From Poteriospumella lacustris (lineage: Eukaryota; Sar; Chrysophyceae; Chromulinales; Dinobryaceae): DNA of 46,150 nucleotides. The notes below the pieces were generated by a model. The model made no database searches. It had not been told where the DNA came from and saw only the letters and a list, made by a program, of their open reading frames with translations. Location: the NCBI GenBank assembly GCA_008000375.1, contig SMOI01000255.1, forward strand, positions 1-46,150, given 5' to 3'. The position numbers and the translations under genes were made by a program. Shown piece by piece: positions 32,110 through 43,059 of this stretch; position 1 is the first letter of the stretch, and each line of letters starts with the position of its first letter.

Positions 32110-35100
32110 TCATTTTGAGAGTTGATGGATGGTGACATTGCGAGGTTTCTTGGTTAACAAAATTTCGACCTCCAATTTGGAATTTTCTTTCATCGCCAAA
32201 ATCGGATTGGCCTGTCGACCGCCATCACTGGGAACTGCCAACTGAGCGACGAGTCGTTGTGAATCAACTGATTGGCGATCCAATGAGATCTGTGCACTGG
32301 AAATGGTCGGTCCGTCAGCCTTTACTTTGTATTCGACCAGCAAGAACGACTCATCTTGCAAGTTTTCCAACGGAATACTCATGTGCCACATGGCACCCCA
32401 GTACACAGACTTCGAATCGTCGGCGGTATTCTGAGCGATCACTGCATCTTTGATGTCCCGAGACGATTCGATCAATTGACGCTTACTATTCAGCGGAGAG
32501 ATGGTCAGCACCGGATGATCACTCATCGAGGCCCTACAGAGAAATCACGCAAACAAGTACAGACAGAGTCCGAATTAATGTGACCAATCCAACGAGAACA
32601 AAACGAACAGTGAGAACACAACTTACTGGGCTTTGTCAAAGGTTTGTTTGCCGAAATAAATCGAGAAATAGGAATACCCTTTCATCTTGAACGGCACTTC
32701 AGACGGTTTAGAACCAGCGTAATCACCGAAGTAGTCGCCATAGGTATCCCGATAGGATGCATCGCTACGGTACAATTCCAAGACCGATTGTCCTTGTTTG
32801 TTACGTACCGTCTTGGTATCCGCTCCCTTGAGCAACAAGCATTTGACAACGAGCGGTTCGGCACGATGCAGCAGTGCCAAGTGTAACGGTGTGTTGCCAT
32901 CCAAGTTCTGCGACGAGACATTGCATCCGTTCTCAATCAACCACGCGAGGACTTTGATGGCTTCGTCACTACCACTGCCGCTACCACGTGACGCCGTCAT
33001 CACCAACGTATGCAGAGGGGTATTTCCCGCTTTGTCGACTTGAGATAGCACCGTTTGACGAAGTTCCCATTTCACATACGAGGCAGTGGTGCTACGCAAG
33101 GTATCCACTCCCGCCATGGCACGCAAAGGAATCAACCAACGCTGCAAGTCTTCTTCACTTTCACACATAAACGTCATCGATTTCTTCGACGAGGAACCGA
33201 AAAACGTTCGTTTGATGCCCATGTTCGGTGCAAAGACTTCAAACACGGGCTCTCGACTCCCTGGCAGCCGTTGTACGGTACATCCTTCCAGAGGAATGGC
33301 GAACTTGGGATCCTTCGTTGAGACGGTATTGCTGTTGAAATAGACAATGTAATCCTCACTCAAGACGACCCAACGACGTTGCCACATGAAGCCACCACGT
33401 TTCTTCTTCAACCAACCTTCCAACAACTTCGTATTGCTGATACTCTCGGCTACATCATTCTTGATACGGGTAATCCGTGCATTGTCCACCGTATCGGCCT
33501 CGTCTTCATCCAAGCCTTCCATGGTTCCCGACGATTCAAACTCGTAGGTATTCAAAATGGCACACAAGACATCAATGGTACCAAACGATGGATTCAACGC
33601 CAAATAATGAAACGCCGTCCGTCCGAGACTGTCCACATCGACCACGTCTTGGTACGTGGTGTGTAGGACGTCCGTGACGACCACAGCGAGGGGTGTGCTG
33701 TTGTTGCTGTTGCTACTGTTGTTGCTCTTGTTCGCCGTGGATTCACCGGACACCGATGTTCTATTTCCTCCGACGCCGCTGGCAGTATTCGATGAGCTTG
33801 GGGGAGGAGGAGCCAATAAGACCGAATGCAAGAGGCGACGCAACACGGGCTTCGGTTGTCCTGGTTCGGTACATTTGTGCAAATGAGACGCGTCGGCGGG
33901 GGACGTCGCCAAAAACGATCGCATCTTTTCCGGTGAAATCTCCGTCACATTGTGCAAGGCCGTCAATCGCCGGCGTAAGCGCAAGTTGCGTAAGAAGGCC
34001 ACTACCGCACGTTGCAATCGAATCAACGCACGTAGTTGACGTCGATAGCGTAAACGGGCTAAGAAACGACGGATCAATGCGGCAACCAACACCATGCGGC
34101 GCTTCATACGACCGTAACGACGACGCTGTGCACAACAACGATACCAAGTCTGCAAGCCAATCGTGGTTCCTTTCAGAATCATAAAGCGCTTCGTGGCTAA
34201 ATGCTTGCGCACATGTGTTTGAATCATCGTGATGCAGGCTTTCGCTCGTACGAAGACGAAACGCGCCAAGAAACGTCGGACGATGCTTTGCACGAGCACC
34301 ACACGACGCAAGATCTGGCGATACCGTTGACGGCGAACAAACCCACGCAATTGACGTTGAATCAAGAGAAGACTCCATCGTTGATGCTGATAACGCGCAT
34401 AGGCCACGTGACGTCGGAACGTTTGTTGCACACGCAGCGCGGAACGAACCATTTTCACATATCGGCGACGGTACACGAAACGACGCAAATACATTTGAAT
34501 GTACACCGCCGCCAATTTGCGTAGCACAAAGCTTTTACGTTGACGATACGTCCGATACAAGGATTGGACAGCAATCAACTTGCGGCGAATGTACTGGAAC
34601 CGATGCTGAACGAGCGACCGGCGGAAGTTCGATTGAATACGCGTCGCCGCCAACCGCAGACGTAATTCCAAGATCAACCGCTTGCGACGGATACGATAAA
34701 AGTAGAAGCGTTGAATCGCGCGAATGGCATGCAAATGCATCAAATACCGTTTGCGCGGCACCGACATTTTCATGAAACGCTTCAGGACATGAATCTTGAT
34801 CAATTGTTGGAGATATCGGCGTCGCGCCAAAATGGATTTGTACTTCGACTGAATCACCAGGGCTTTTCGTTCCAAATAACGATGCATGGCTCGTTGCATC
34901 GCATCCCGTCCTTGATCGCGAAGAAACACCATCGATTTTCCAATTTGTACTTCGTTATGCGTCATCGCCACGTCCACGATTTGGGTACAGTAAGCTTTGC
35001 AGTCGAAATTGGACAAGGTCTCCGGATCGACAAAATACAACGTCGGCCATTCTCCTTTCAACAGGACGCGATATTTCACAAAGAATTCTTTGTACGTCAT

Positions 35101-37563
35101 TCGTACCGGGAAACCTTCACGCCGAATGCGAACGACTTCCAAGACACCGCTGTAGCGTAGCTGTTGGTTGACCAAGGTCGCTTCAAATTCAATCGGCTTC
35201 TTTTTATTGTTCGATTTCACGCATTTGATGTAATGCGGGGAGGTGGAATACAACGTATTCATCAACGCATCCAATTGTGTTCGGAAATGTAACGATACCG
35301 TTGCCGCCGAGGCCATTTTCTTTCCGGACGCCGTCGCATCGGTCGCAGGAGCTTCAGCAGCGGCAGCAGCAGTAGCAGCGGCAGCAGTGGCAGTAGAAGT
35401 CGTCTCAGTTGTCAATTCGGTTGCGTCGTCATCCACAGCTTCATCCGTTTCTTCGGTTTCTCCTTCGACCACTTCGGGTGCCAAGGGCGACAGGCCCATC
35501 ACTTGTCGCAGAAACCCATCGTGGCTCAACTTCAAGGTATTCATCAAATCTTCTTGCAGCGCATCATTGTTCTTCGTCAAGAATCCATCCACCAAATATG
35601 TGACGTCACCCGCAAAATGCTTCACCACAAAGGCATTGTTACCAAACTTGGATTTGGAATAAATCGCAGAGGCTTTGGCTTTGACATCTTTGACTTCGTG
35701 TTGATGATTGAACGAGAACAACAAGGCATTGTCATCCGGTTTGCGGTTTAATAAACCTTGTTCTTCCAACAACTGCAACAACCCCAACGGTTTCTTATTG
35801 TTACTGATCAAATCGATCACCGGTTGATTGTCTTGGAAGGATACACTCTGCCAGGCTAAGCCTTCGATTTGATACATGTCTTGTTCCGAGACAAAGACAT
35901 GTTGATTGAATTGTTGTTGCAAGCGTTCGTTGGTGTAATTGATGCATAATTGTTCAAAGGAATTCGTTCGAAGAATTTCGAAGCCAAAGATATCCAAAAT
36001 GCCAATGAAATGATTGCGACCGTCGGCATGGTACCGTGCACTATGACATTGGTTGATTCTCGTCACGATCCAATCAAAGAGTTTGCTGTACATCCATTTC
36101 AACAAGGCATTGGCATTGTTGGCCACTTCATCGACGGACAAGATTTTGATTTTCAATGACGAACGTCCCCGTACGACCAGTTTCTGGGTGATCAATGCCG
36201 TACGCAAGAAACCCGCATCCAAGCCCAGATTCTGCGCAAGTTGATCAACCGACAGGGTAGAACAGGAGATTTGTACCATGTCATTCTTGTCGGTATCGGC
36301 TTGATAATCCAAGTTACCCAGATGCAAACAGGTGGCCAGAAGACGCAAGATGCCAGAGAGATCATCACCACCAAAATGGAGCTTTTTGAGGGCGTCCAGG
36401 GTATTCACAAACTCGATTTTGTCATCTGGATTATCAAAGCATTCTCCTTGGGATAACATGCGGAAGGCTGCAACGCCATGGTGCAATCCTAGCTGTACAC
36501 GGAGTTCCTCGTTGTCTAAGGCGCTCACCAACTGATAAAAGATGTGGTAGCAGCGCTCTCCCTTGCCCACACTGGTCAGACGCGACTTCTCCAGGAGAAA
36601 CGTCTCCGTCATCGCCGACACAAGTCGCGGATACGGTCGTTGATCGACCGACGACACTTCCTTTTCGTAGAGCAGTTTGATGTACTTGCCAAAGCGAGAC
36701 GAGTTGTCATTGCGAAGGGTTTTCGCGTTGCCGAATGCTTCCAGCACAACACTGCTCTGAATCAGCACCTCCTTGAGATACTCGGCGAAACTGCTCTCCT
36801 CGGTGTTCGCCGTAGACGACGACAATAAGTTGTTGGCTTCGATGAGATACCCCAGGACGTACTTGGAGTTTTCCGTTTTTCCCGCACCAGATTCACCACT
36901 GATGATGACGGACTGATCGCTGAAGTCGCCACCTTGTCGTCCATCACAGAGCGCACGCAGTGCATTGTTTGCAATTTGATAAACGTGAGGAGGTAACGGC
37001 ACCGCCTCATCATCTCCGTAGAAGTTGGTCGCCGCGCTGTCGATGCTGTAGTAACGATTTGGATTTTCGTACAAATTGGGAATCACCTCGAAGGGGTTGA
37101 GAGATATCAAGATATCGCTGGTGTAGGTATAGATTTTTCTTTCCAAAAATCGTCGTCGAAGTAGATCCAGCAGTGGCGCTTCATGCATGTTGTTCATCAG
37201 ACACATATTGTCCATATCCTCCAAGTGGCTGGGATCGACAGCGATAAGTTGTGCATGGGTGTATGACTTGGGGGCTTTCGCACTGGTGGGAGCAGCATCC
37301 ACGGTGTATGCGGAACTGTCTCCTTCTCCTTGAATAGAAGTGACCGTCACAATCTTCCAAACTTCATTGTCATCAGGAATCCAGACGCGCGAACCTAGAA
37401 GTAGTTGCAAGACGCCGACGGCGTAAAATGACCGGCTATCCATCGAACCCATTCGAAGTGCATAAGGCAACTTACCGATCTTGATCTCGTTCGCTAAAGA
37501 TTGGTGAAGATGGGTCGAGACGTCGTGGGACGCCAACACCTCGTCTGCCATGGTTACCAACAA
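32110..37563 (-). CDS. unconventional myosin, IQ-PH-ankyrin tail
   Basis: Exon 1 is 37563-32627, then a 93-nt GT-AG intron (gtaagt to tgtag), and exon 2 is 32533-32110; product 1,786 residues. The ATG at 37551 (fifth codon) has the better context (accATGGC) and may be the true start. Motor: P-loop GESGAGKT at 223-230, switch I NDNSSRFGK at about 285, switch II LDIFGFE at about 523, and an acidic/Thr/Ala loop 2 at about 700-750. About 12-13 IQ-like motifs fill 895-1205, an unusually long light-chain-binding lever. Then come a Ser/Asn-rich linker, one ankyrin-like unit (about 1308-1340), a PH domain (about 1380-1485, GWLKKKRG start), two ankyrin units (about 1510-1600), and a C-terminal region with VYWGAMWHM encoded by exon 2. 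It is an actin motor probably tethered to phosphoinositide membranes. The layout recalls oomycete myosins. Confidence 0.9.
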
Positions 37564-37712
37564 CTCCGACGCTTGGCAATCTTCGCAACTAAATTAAATC
37601 AATGTCTCGATTGCAGTTGCAATTGTAAGCATAAAGCAAGCTGTTTGCAGTGCGACATACATCCATTGATGGGATCCAAGTTCCTTTGGTTTCTGCTTTC
37701 GCGCTGCGACGG
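37564..37712. promoter_or_regulatory. short divergent promoter, myosin / protease-like copy 1
   Basis: About 150 unique bases lie between the myosin start and the left edge of the inverted repeat. The repeat copy has landed very close to, or replaced part of, the myosin promoter. No element was identified. Confidence 0.35.
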
Positions 37713-37867
37713 CGGTTTCCCAGAGTAACCCAGACTACTCAACAGTTGGGATCGCCTGTCTCGCGTTTCGGGACAAAAGTCTCGTGGTTGCTCCTCGCAA
37801 TCACAATCGTACCCGGTAATCACATCAAACGGCCAACCGATCATCGCAAACCAAGAGAGCAGAGACT

Positions 37868-38803
37868 ATGAGCGCCTTTACCCTCGTCAAAAAATGCTGC
37901 CCATCCAACCTTGTCAATGCGTGTTGAGTGAGGATTGGTGCGAAGCTTTTTCTGGTTACGCCCGCCCATGTCTGCGTCTACGGTGAACGAGGACGCTGGA
38001 CCATGTCCGGATTTCTGCAGGAACTTTCCCACTATGATTGGAAAATTCCTTCGGCCTACATGGCCAATCCAAATCCCTTTTACGACTTAGCATGGGCAGA
38101 GCTTGCTGCGGATGGCAGTCAATGCAGCAAGGAAGATGATAACGACTTCATTACTCTTGGGTCGGGAGTCCAAGAGCCCACGAAGGTGGATGTGTTTTTC
38201 CGACAACCCTTAGATCACAATGGCGCGTGGGTAGCTGACCGTTCAGAGATTGGCCAAACCGAAGCCATTTTGTATCCGTCCCCGTCAGCCGCTCAACTGC
38301 CGGAACTATCGGAAGGTGATATCGGCATCGGCAATTTATCGGAAGCCGTTGATATTGGCTTTCGGGGCATGAGCGGAGCGCTTGCATTGCTTCGTCATGC
38401 CACTGGACCCACAACGTGTGAAGGGATGTTCATCAAGCGAGGGTCTTTGAGACCATTCAAGAAAAGCAGCTTTTCTCTGCAGTCTATGAATGAGTGCACC
38501 AACAGTGCAAACGCAACGAAGGATGAGGCCACCATTGTGTTTCCTCCGCGTCAAGCGAGCTACAATACAGTTCAGAAAGTGTTGCGAGGCGTTCTTGGGC
38601 TCGACAAAATGGACGATATGCTGACGCATATTTACCAACATGGTCTCACGAAAGCCGACCTGCACGAAATCGGTGTGGTGATCGACGCCCGACGAGGTAT
38701 ATTCCTCCCGCCAAATAGGATCGTGAATATTGTGTCATCTTCCGCATTCGTGCATGTTAAAGACATACTTGGCAAACAAGCACCGTTGCTGGTGAAACAG
38801 TAA
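37868..38803 (+). pseudogene. trypsin-like serine protease-like gene, copy 1, in-frame TGA
   Basis: From ATG 37868 the frame reads MSAFTLVKKCCPSNLVNAC, then TGA at 37925-37927, then VRIGAKLFLVTPAHVCVYG and onward to 38803 (311 codons plus stop). The part after the TGA has His34 in VTPAHVC, Asp73 in YDLAWAEL and Ser169 in GMSGALAL. The spacings (39 and 96) are close to those of chymotrypsin-fold proteases (about 45 and 93). I infer a protease or protease-derived protein. No signal peptide is seen, and the C-terminal ~100 residues match nothing I know. With the TGA read as stop, the next ATG (38004) loses the histidine. Copies 2 and 3 share the TGA, so it predates the duplication. Readthrough or a missed intron cannot be excluded. 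Confidence 0.6.
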
Positions 38804-39637
38804 AACCAATGACCACATCCCTCCATTGGTTGTTGATACACGTACATGTAAACATTCGCTTAATGATAGCTACCCTAACAAGCATGTGTATGTGTGGATA
38901 GTTACTGACGCACAACACTTAATGAAGGCGACCTGCATATATGTATAGAGTTTGGGCTGACGGAGAGTATCGTCCCCGATTGTATCGCGGCGACGGATGT
39001 GTTGGCGTTGGTGACCAAGTGGCGAGAGATGTTGCTACACGATGCGGCGGCCTGTGCGACAGCTGCAGTAGCCGGTCTTGGAGATTGAGTTGTGGTCTTA
39101 AGGCTGAAATACGGAGCAGAAGATACGCGATGTCCGGCAACCTCGTTTACGTTGCTCGGTAACAAATCATCTGTTAGAAAAAGTTAGAAAAATATGTAAA
39201 CACTTTTCTACGAGAGTTCTAGTGAGTTATAACACAAAAACCAGTGACATTTTCGGCTTCCAACTATTTTTCGTACCGTAGATCTGCCATACCTTTCGTA
39301 ATATCCATCGGAAAACGAACTTCATACTTCATGCGATATATCACTTGATATACTATTGATCTAAATCATTTTCCCGTGTTCTATGCCTGAGATGTGGTGG
39401 AAGAGGTCGAAAAAGGTGACCAAAATGGCGAAACAGAGTTGGGCCGTCACCAACTAAGCTGGAGGAGCAGCCGCCAAGCCCGCACGGTGCACGCACATCG
39501 TTCATCACTTGGTAATGTAGGTCTTGTATCAACTAGATGGAGGGTTGGCAGTCGGGGCAGTGTTCCGTGCTATCACGTGAGAATGATACTGAAACAACAG
39601 GTGCTGAACACGACTCACCACCGTCGCCACCGCCACC
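38804..39637. other. non-coding part of left arm
   Basis: No gene is recognised. There is an AT-rich centre near 39175-39375 with two gttagaaaaa copies and a palindrome-like stretch around atatatcacttgatata. Short open frames occur but look like chance, and recur in the right arm only because the arms are alike. Confidence 0.5.
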
Positions 39638-39710
39638 GTCGTCGTTCACGACCCCCATCCCCGCCGCCTCGCTCTGGTCTTCGCTGCGACGATTGCTACA
39701 TACTGCGTCG

Positions 39711-40058
39711 CTACAAATGTGCAGGACGATTGATAGCCACAGGGGCGCCTCCGACGGGGAAGGGCCCACCACTCCCCCTACTAGAACCTGTTGCTCGGAT
39801 GAGAACCTGTTGCTCGGATACATCGTAAGCCAAGATATCCTTCACCAAATACATGTTGAAGAAATCAGCCTGGCTGTGAAAGGTGTTTTCACCGTCTTCA
39901 TCACGAGGCAGAAAATACGTGGTCGTTTCTTCAACGACATCAAAGGTGGGCACCTCGACGCCATCTCGGAAATTCATGAAGAATTTGTTGGTGTGTGGTG
40001 CGAAGGTGTCCAATGAGTATGGCGTACGCGGGTATTCCATACTAGTATTCGTTTGCAC
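39711..40058 (-). pseudogene. unidentified gene fragment in the spacer
   Basis: A - strand frame of 115 residues has a protein-like composition (for example NKFFMNFRDGVEVPTFDVV and DFFNMYLVKDILAYDV), unlike the low-complexity chance frames nearby. I do not recognise the family. The C-terminal part contains a near-perfect 19-base tandem duplication (about 39781-39818) and looks scrambled. The right end (tagtatggaataccc, then gcgtacg) recurs at about 43037-43059 beside the retrotransposon, where it is cut off. It may be a piece of a host or element gene broken by the rearrangement. Confidence 0.4.
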
Positions 40059-40991
40059 GTTGCTTCAAGGACTCTATGATCGCGGGCGCCGCCGGTTTCC
40101 CAGAGTAACCAGACTACCCAACAGTTGGGATCGCCTGTCTCGCGTTTCGGGACAAAAGTCTCGTGGTTGCTCCTCGCAATCACAATCGTACCCGGTAATC
40201 ACATCAAACGGCCAACCGATCATCGCAAACCAAGAGAGCAGAGACTATGAGCGCCTTTACCCTCGTCAAAAAATGCTGCCCATCCAACCTTGTCAATGCG
40301 TGTTGAGTGAGGATTGGTGCGAAGCTTTTTCTGGTTACGCCCGCCCATGTCTGCGTCTACGGTGAACGAGGACGCTGGACCATGTCCGGATTTCTGCAGG
40401 AACTTTCCCACTATGATTGGAAAATTCCTTCGGCCTACATGGCCAATCCAAATCCCTTTTACGACTTAGCATGGGCAGAGCTTGCTGCGGATGGCAGTCA
40501 ATGCAGCAAGGAAGATGATAACGACTTCATTACTCTTGGGTCGGGAGTCCAAGAGCCCACGAAGGTGGATGTGTTTTTCCGACAACCCTTAGATCACAAT
40601 GGCGCGTGGGTAGCTGACCGTTCAGAGATTGGCCAAACCGAAGCCATTTTGTATCCGTCCCCGTCAGCCGCTCAACTGCCGGAACTATCGGAAGGTGATA
40701 TCGGCATCGGCAATTTATCGGAAGCCGTTGATATTGGCTTTCGGGGCATGAGCGGAGCGCTTGCATTGCTTCGTCATGCCACTGGACCCACAACGTGTGA
40801 AGGGATGTTCATCAAGCGAGGGTCTTTGAGACCATTCAAGAAAAGCAGCTTTTCTCTGCAGTCTATGAATGAGTGCACCAACAGTGCAAACGCAACGAAG
40901 GATGAGGCCACCATTGTGTTTCCTCCGCGTCAGGCGAGCTACAATACAGTTCAGAAAGTGTTGCGAGGCTTTCTTGGGCTCGACAAAATGG
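40025..40991 (+). repeat. third, truncated copy of the repeat gene segment (direct orientation)
   Basis: The segment matches 37713-38614 of the left arm, and at its left end also the outer flank of the right arm (to about 43059). It breaks off inside the gene at about 40990, where atgg is shared by both joined sequences (two-base overlap). There it joins directly to the inverted non-coding arm. Confidence 0.85.
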
Positions 40992-41098
40992 TGGCGGTGG
41001 CGACGGTGGTGAGTCGTGTTCAGCACCTGTTGTTTCAGTATCATTCTCACGTGATAGCACGGAACACTGCCCCGACTGCCAACCCTCCATCTAGTTGA
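40247..41098 (+). pseudogene. protease-like gene, copy 2, truncated and fused
   Basis: Same start as copy 1, with the same in-frame TGA (40304-40306). The His, Asp and Ser positions are kept. At about residue 248 the sequence leaves the family, and the frame runs 36 more residues through the inverted downstream sequence (starting VAVATVVSRVQHLLFQ) to a chance stop at 41098. The last ~60 residues of the family are lost. A few base changes from copies 1 and 3 are seen (for example cgtcaggcg instead of cgtcaagcg). Confidence 0.75.
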
Positions 41099-41823
41099 TA
41101 CAAGACCTACATTACCAAGTGATGAACGATGTGCGTGCACCGTGCGGGCTTGGCGGCTGCTCCTCCAGCTTAGTTGGTGACGGCCCAACTCTGTTTCGCC
41201 ATTTTGGTCACCTTTTTCGACCTCTTCCACCACATCTCAGGCATAGAACACGGGAAAATGATTTAGATCAATAGTATATCAAGTGATATATCGCATGAAG
41301 TATGAAGTTCGTTTTCCGATGGATATTACGAAAGGTATGGCAGATCTACGGTACGAAAAATAGTTGGAAGCCGAAAATGTCACTGGTTTTTGTGTTATAA
41401 CTCACTAGAACTCTCGTAGAAAAGTGTTTACATATTTTTCTAACTTTTTCTAACAGATGATTTGTTACCGAGCAACGTAAACGAGGTTGCCGGACATCGC
41501 GTATCTTCTGCTCCGTATTTCAGCCTTAAGACCACAACTCAATCTCCAAGACCGGCTACTGCAGCTGTCGCACAGGCCGCCGCATCGTGTAGCAACATCT
41601 CTCGCCACTTGGTCACCAACGCCAACACATCCGTCGCCGCGATACAATCGGGGACGATACTCTCCGTCAGCCCAAACTCTATACATATATGCAGGTCGCC
41701 TTCATTAAGTGTTGTGCGTCAGTAACTATCCACACATACACATGCTTGTTAGGGTAGCTATCATTAAGCGAATGTTTACATGTACGTGTATCAACAACCA
41801 ATGGAGGGATGTGGTCATTGGTT

Positions 41824-42843
41824 TTACTGTTTCACCAGCAACGGTGCTTGTTTGCCAAGTATGTCTTTAACATGCACGAATGCGGAAGATGACACAATAT
41901 TCACGATCCTATTTGGCGGGAGGAATATACCTCGTCGGGCGTCGATCACCACACCGATTTCGTGCAGGTCGGCTTTCGTGAGACCATGTTGGTAAATATG
42001 CGTCAGCATATCGTCCATTTTGCACATTCTGTCGTCCATTTTGCACATTTTGTCGTCCATTTTGCACATTATGTCGTCCATTTTGCACATTATGTCGTCC
42101 ATTTTGTCGAGCCCAAGAACGCCTCGCAACACTTTCTGAACTGTATTGTAGCTCGCTTGACGCGGAGGAAACACAATGGTGGCCTCATCCTTCGTTGCGT
42201 TTGCACTGTTGGTGCACTCATTCATAGACTGCAGAGAAAAGCTGCTTTTCTTGAATGGTCTCAAAGACCCTCGCTTGATGAACATCCCTTCACACGTTGT
42301 GGGTCCAGTGGCATGACGAAGCAATGCAAGCGCTCCGCTCATGCCCCGAAAGCCAATATCAACGGCTTCCGATAAATTGCCGATGCCGATATCACCTTCC
42401 GATAGTTCCGGCAGTTGAGCGGCTGACGGGGACGGATACAAAATGGCTTCGGTTTGGCCAATCTCTGAACGGTCAGCTACCCACGCGCCATTGTGATCTA
42501 AGGGTTGTCGGAAAAACACATCCACCTTCGTGGGCTCTTGGACTCCCGACCCAAGAGTAATGAAGTCGTTATCATCTTCCTTGCTGCATTGACTGCCATC
42601 CGCAGCAAGCTCTGCCCATGCTAAGTCGTAAAAGGGATTTGGATTGGCCATGTAGGCCGAAGGAATTTTCCAATCATAGTGGGAAAGTTCCTGCAGAAAT
42701 CCGGACATGGTCCAGCGTCCTCGTTCACCGTAGACGCAGACATGGGCGGGCGTAACCAGAAAAAGCTTCGCACCAATCCTCACTCAACACGCATTGACAA
42801 GGTTGGATGGGCAGCATTTTTTGACGAGGGTAAAGGCGCTCAT
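41824..42843 (-). pseudogene. protease-like gene, copy 3, with heptad expansion and in-frame TGA
   Basis: The frame runs from ATG 42843 to a stop at 41824-41826, 28 codons longer than copy 1 (339 codons plus stop). The same TGA occurs at codon 20. The His-Asp-Ser triad is as in copy 1. After LGLDK there are four extra heptads of the form KMDDxMC before KMDDMLTHIYQHG. The C-terminus (ILGKQAPLLVKQ) equals copy 1. If TGA is read as stop, the downstream frame has no natural start that keeps the histidine. Confidence 0.6.
42011..42108 (-). repeat. 21-bp minisatellite, four units plus partial, coding for heptads
   Basis: On the + strand the unit is tcgtccattttgcacattNtg, repeated four times, followed by a partial unit. 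Copy 1 has a single partial unit at the matching place. The unit length of seven codons keeps the frame. The variable base changes the fifth residue (Ile, Ile, Lys, Arg). Confidence 0.92.
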
Positions 42844-43059
42844 AGTCTCTGCTCTCTTGGTTTGCGATGATCGGTTGGCCGTTTGATGTGATTACCGGGT
42901 ACGATTGTGATTGCGAGGAGCAACCACGAGACTTTTGTCCCGAAACGCGAGACAGGCGATCCCAACTGTTGGGTAGTCTGGTTACTCTGGGAAACCGGCG
43001 GCGCCCGCGATCCTTGAAGCAACGTGCAAACGAATACTAGTATGGAATACCCGCGTACG

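Larger units (their letters stand above)
37713..39637 (+). repeat. left arm of a ~2-kb inverted repeat
   Basis: This arm holds protease-like copy 1 and its downstream sequence. It is the near-exact reverse complement of 40990-42997. The 834 bases after the gene stop (38804-39637) correspond to 40990-41823, also 834 bases. The only larger difference is an 84-bp repeat expansion in the right arm. Confidence 0.9.
40990..43059 (-). repeat. right arm of the ~2-kb inverted repeat
   Basis: Reverse complement of the left arm up to about 42997. From there to 43059 it matches the left end of the truncated copy (40025-40092), apart from an eight-base difference. It ends exactly where the retrotransposon sequence begins. 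Confidence 0.88.

Noticed and set aside
32110-32526. Independent 138-residue gene after the myosin
   Set aside because: A gtaagt donor and tgtag acceptor join it in frame to the myosin; no separate promoter space exists.
38902-39165. Matching 87-codon frames in both inverted-repeat arms (also 41462-41725)
   Set aside because: They match because the arms are copies; composition is chance-like and no motif is seen.
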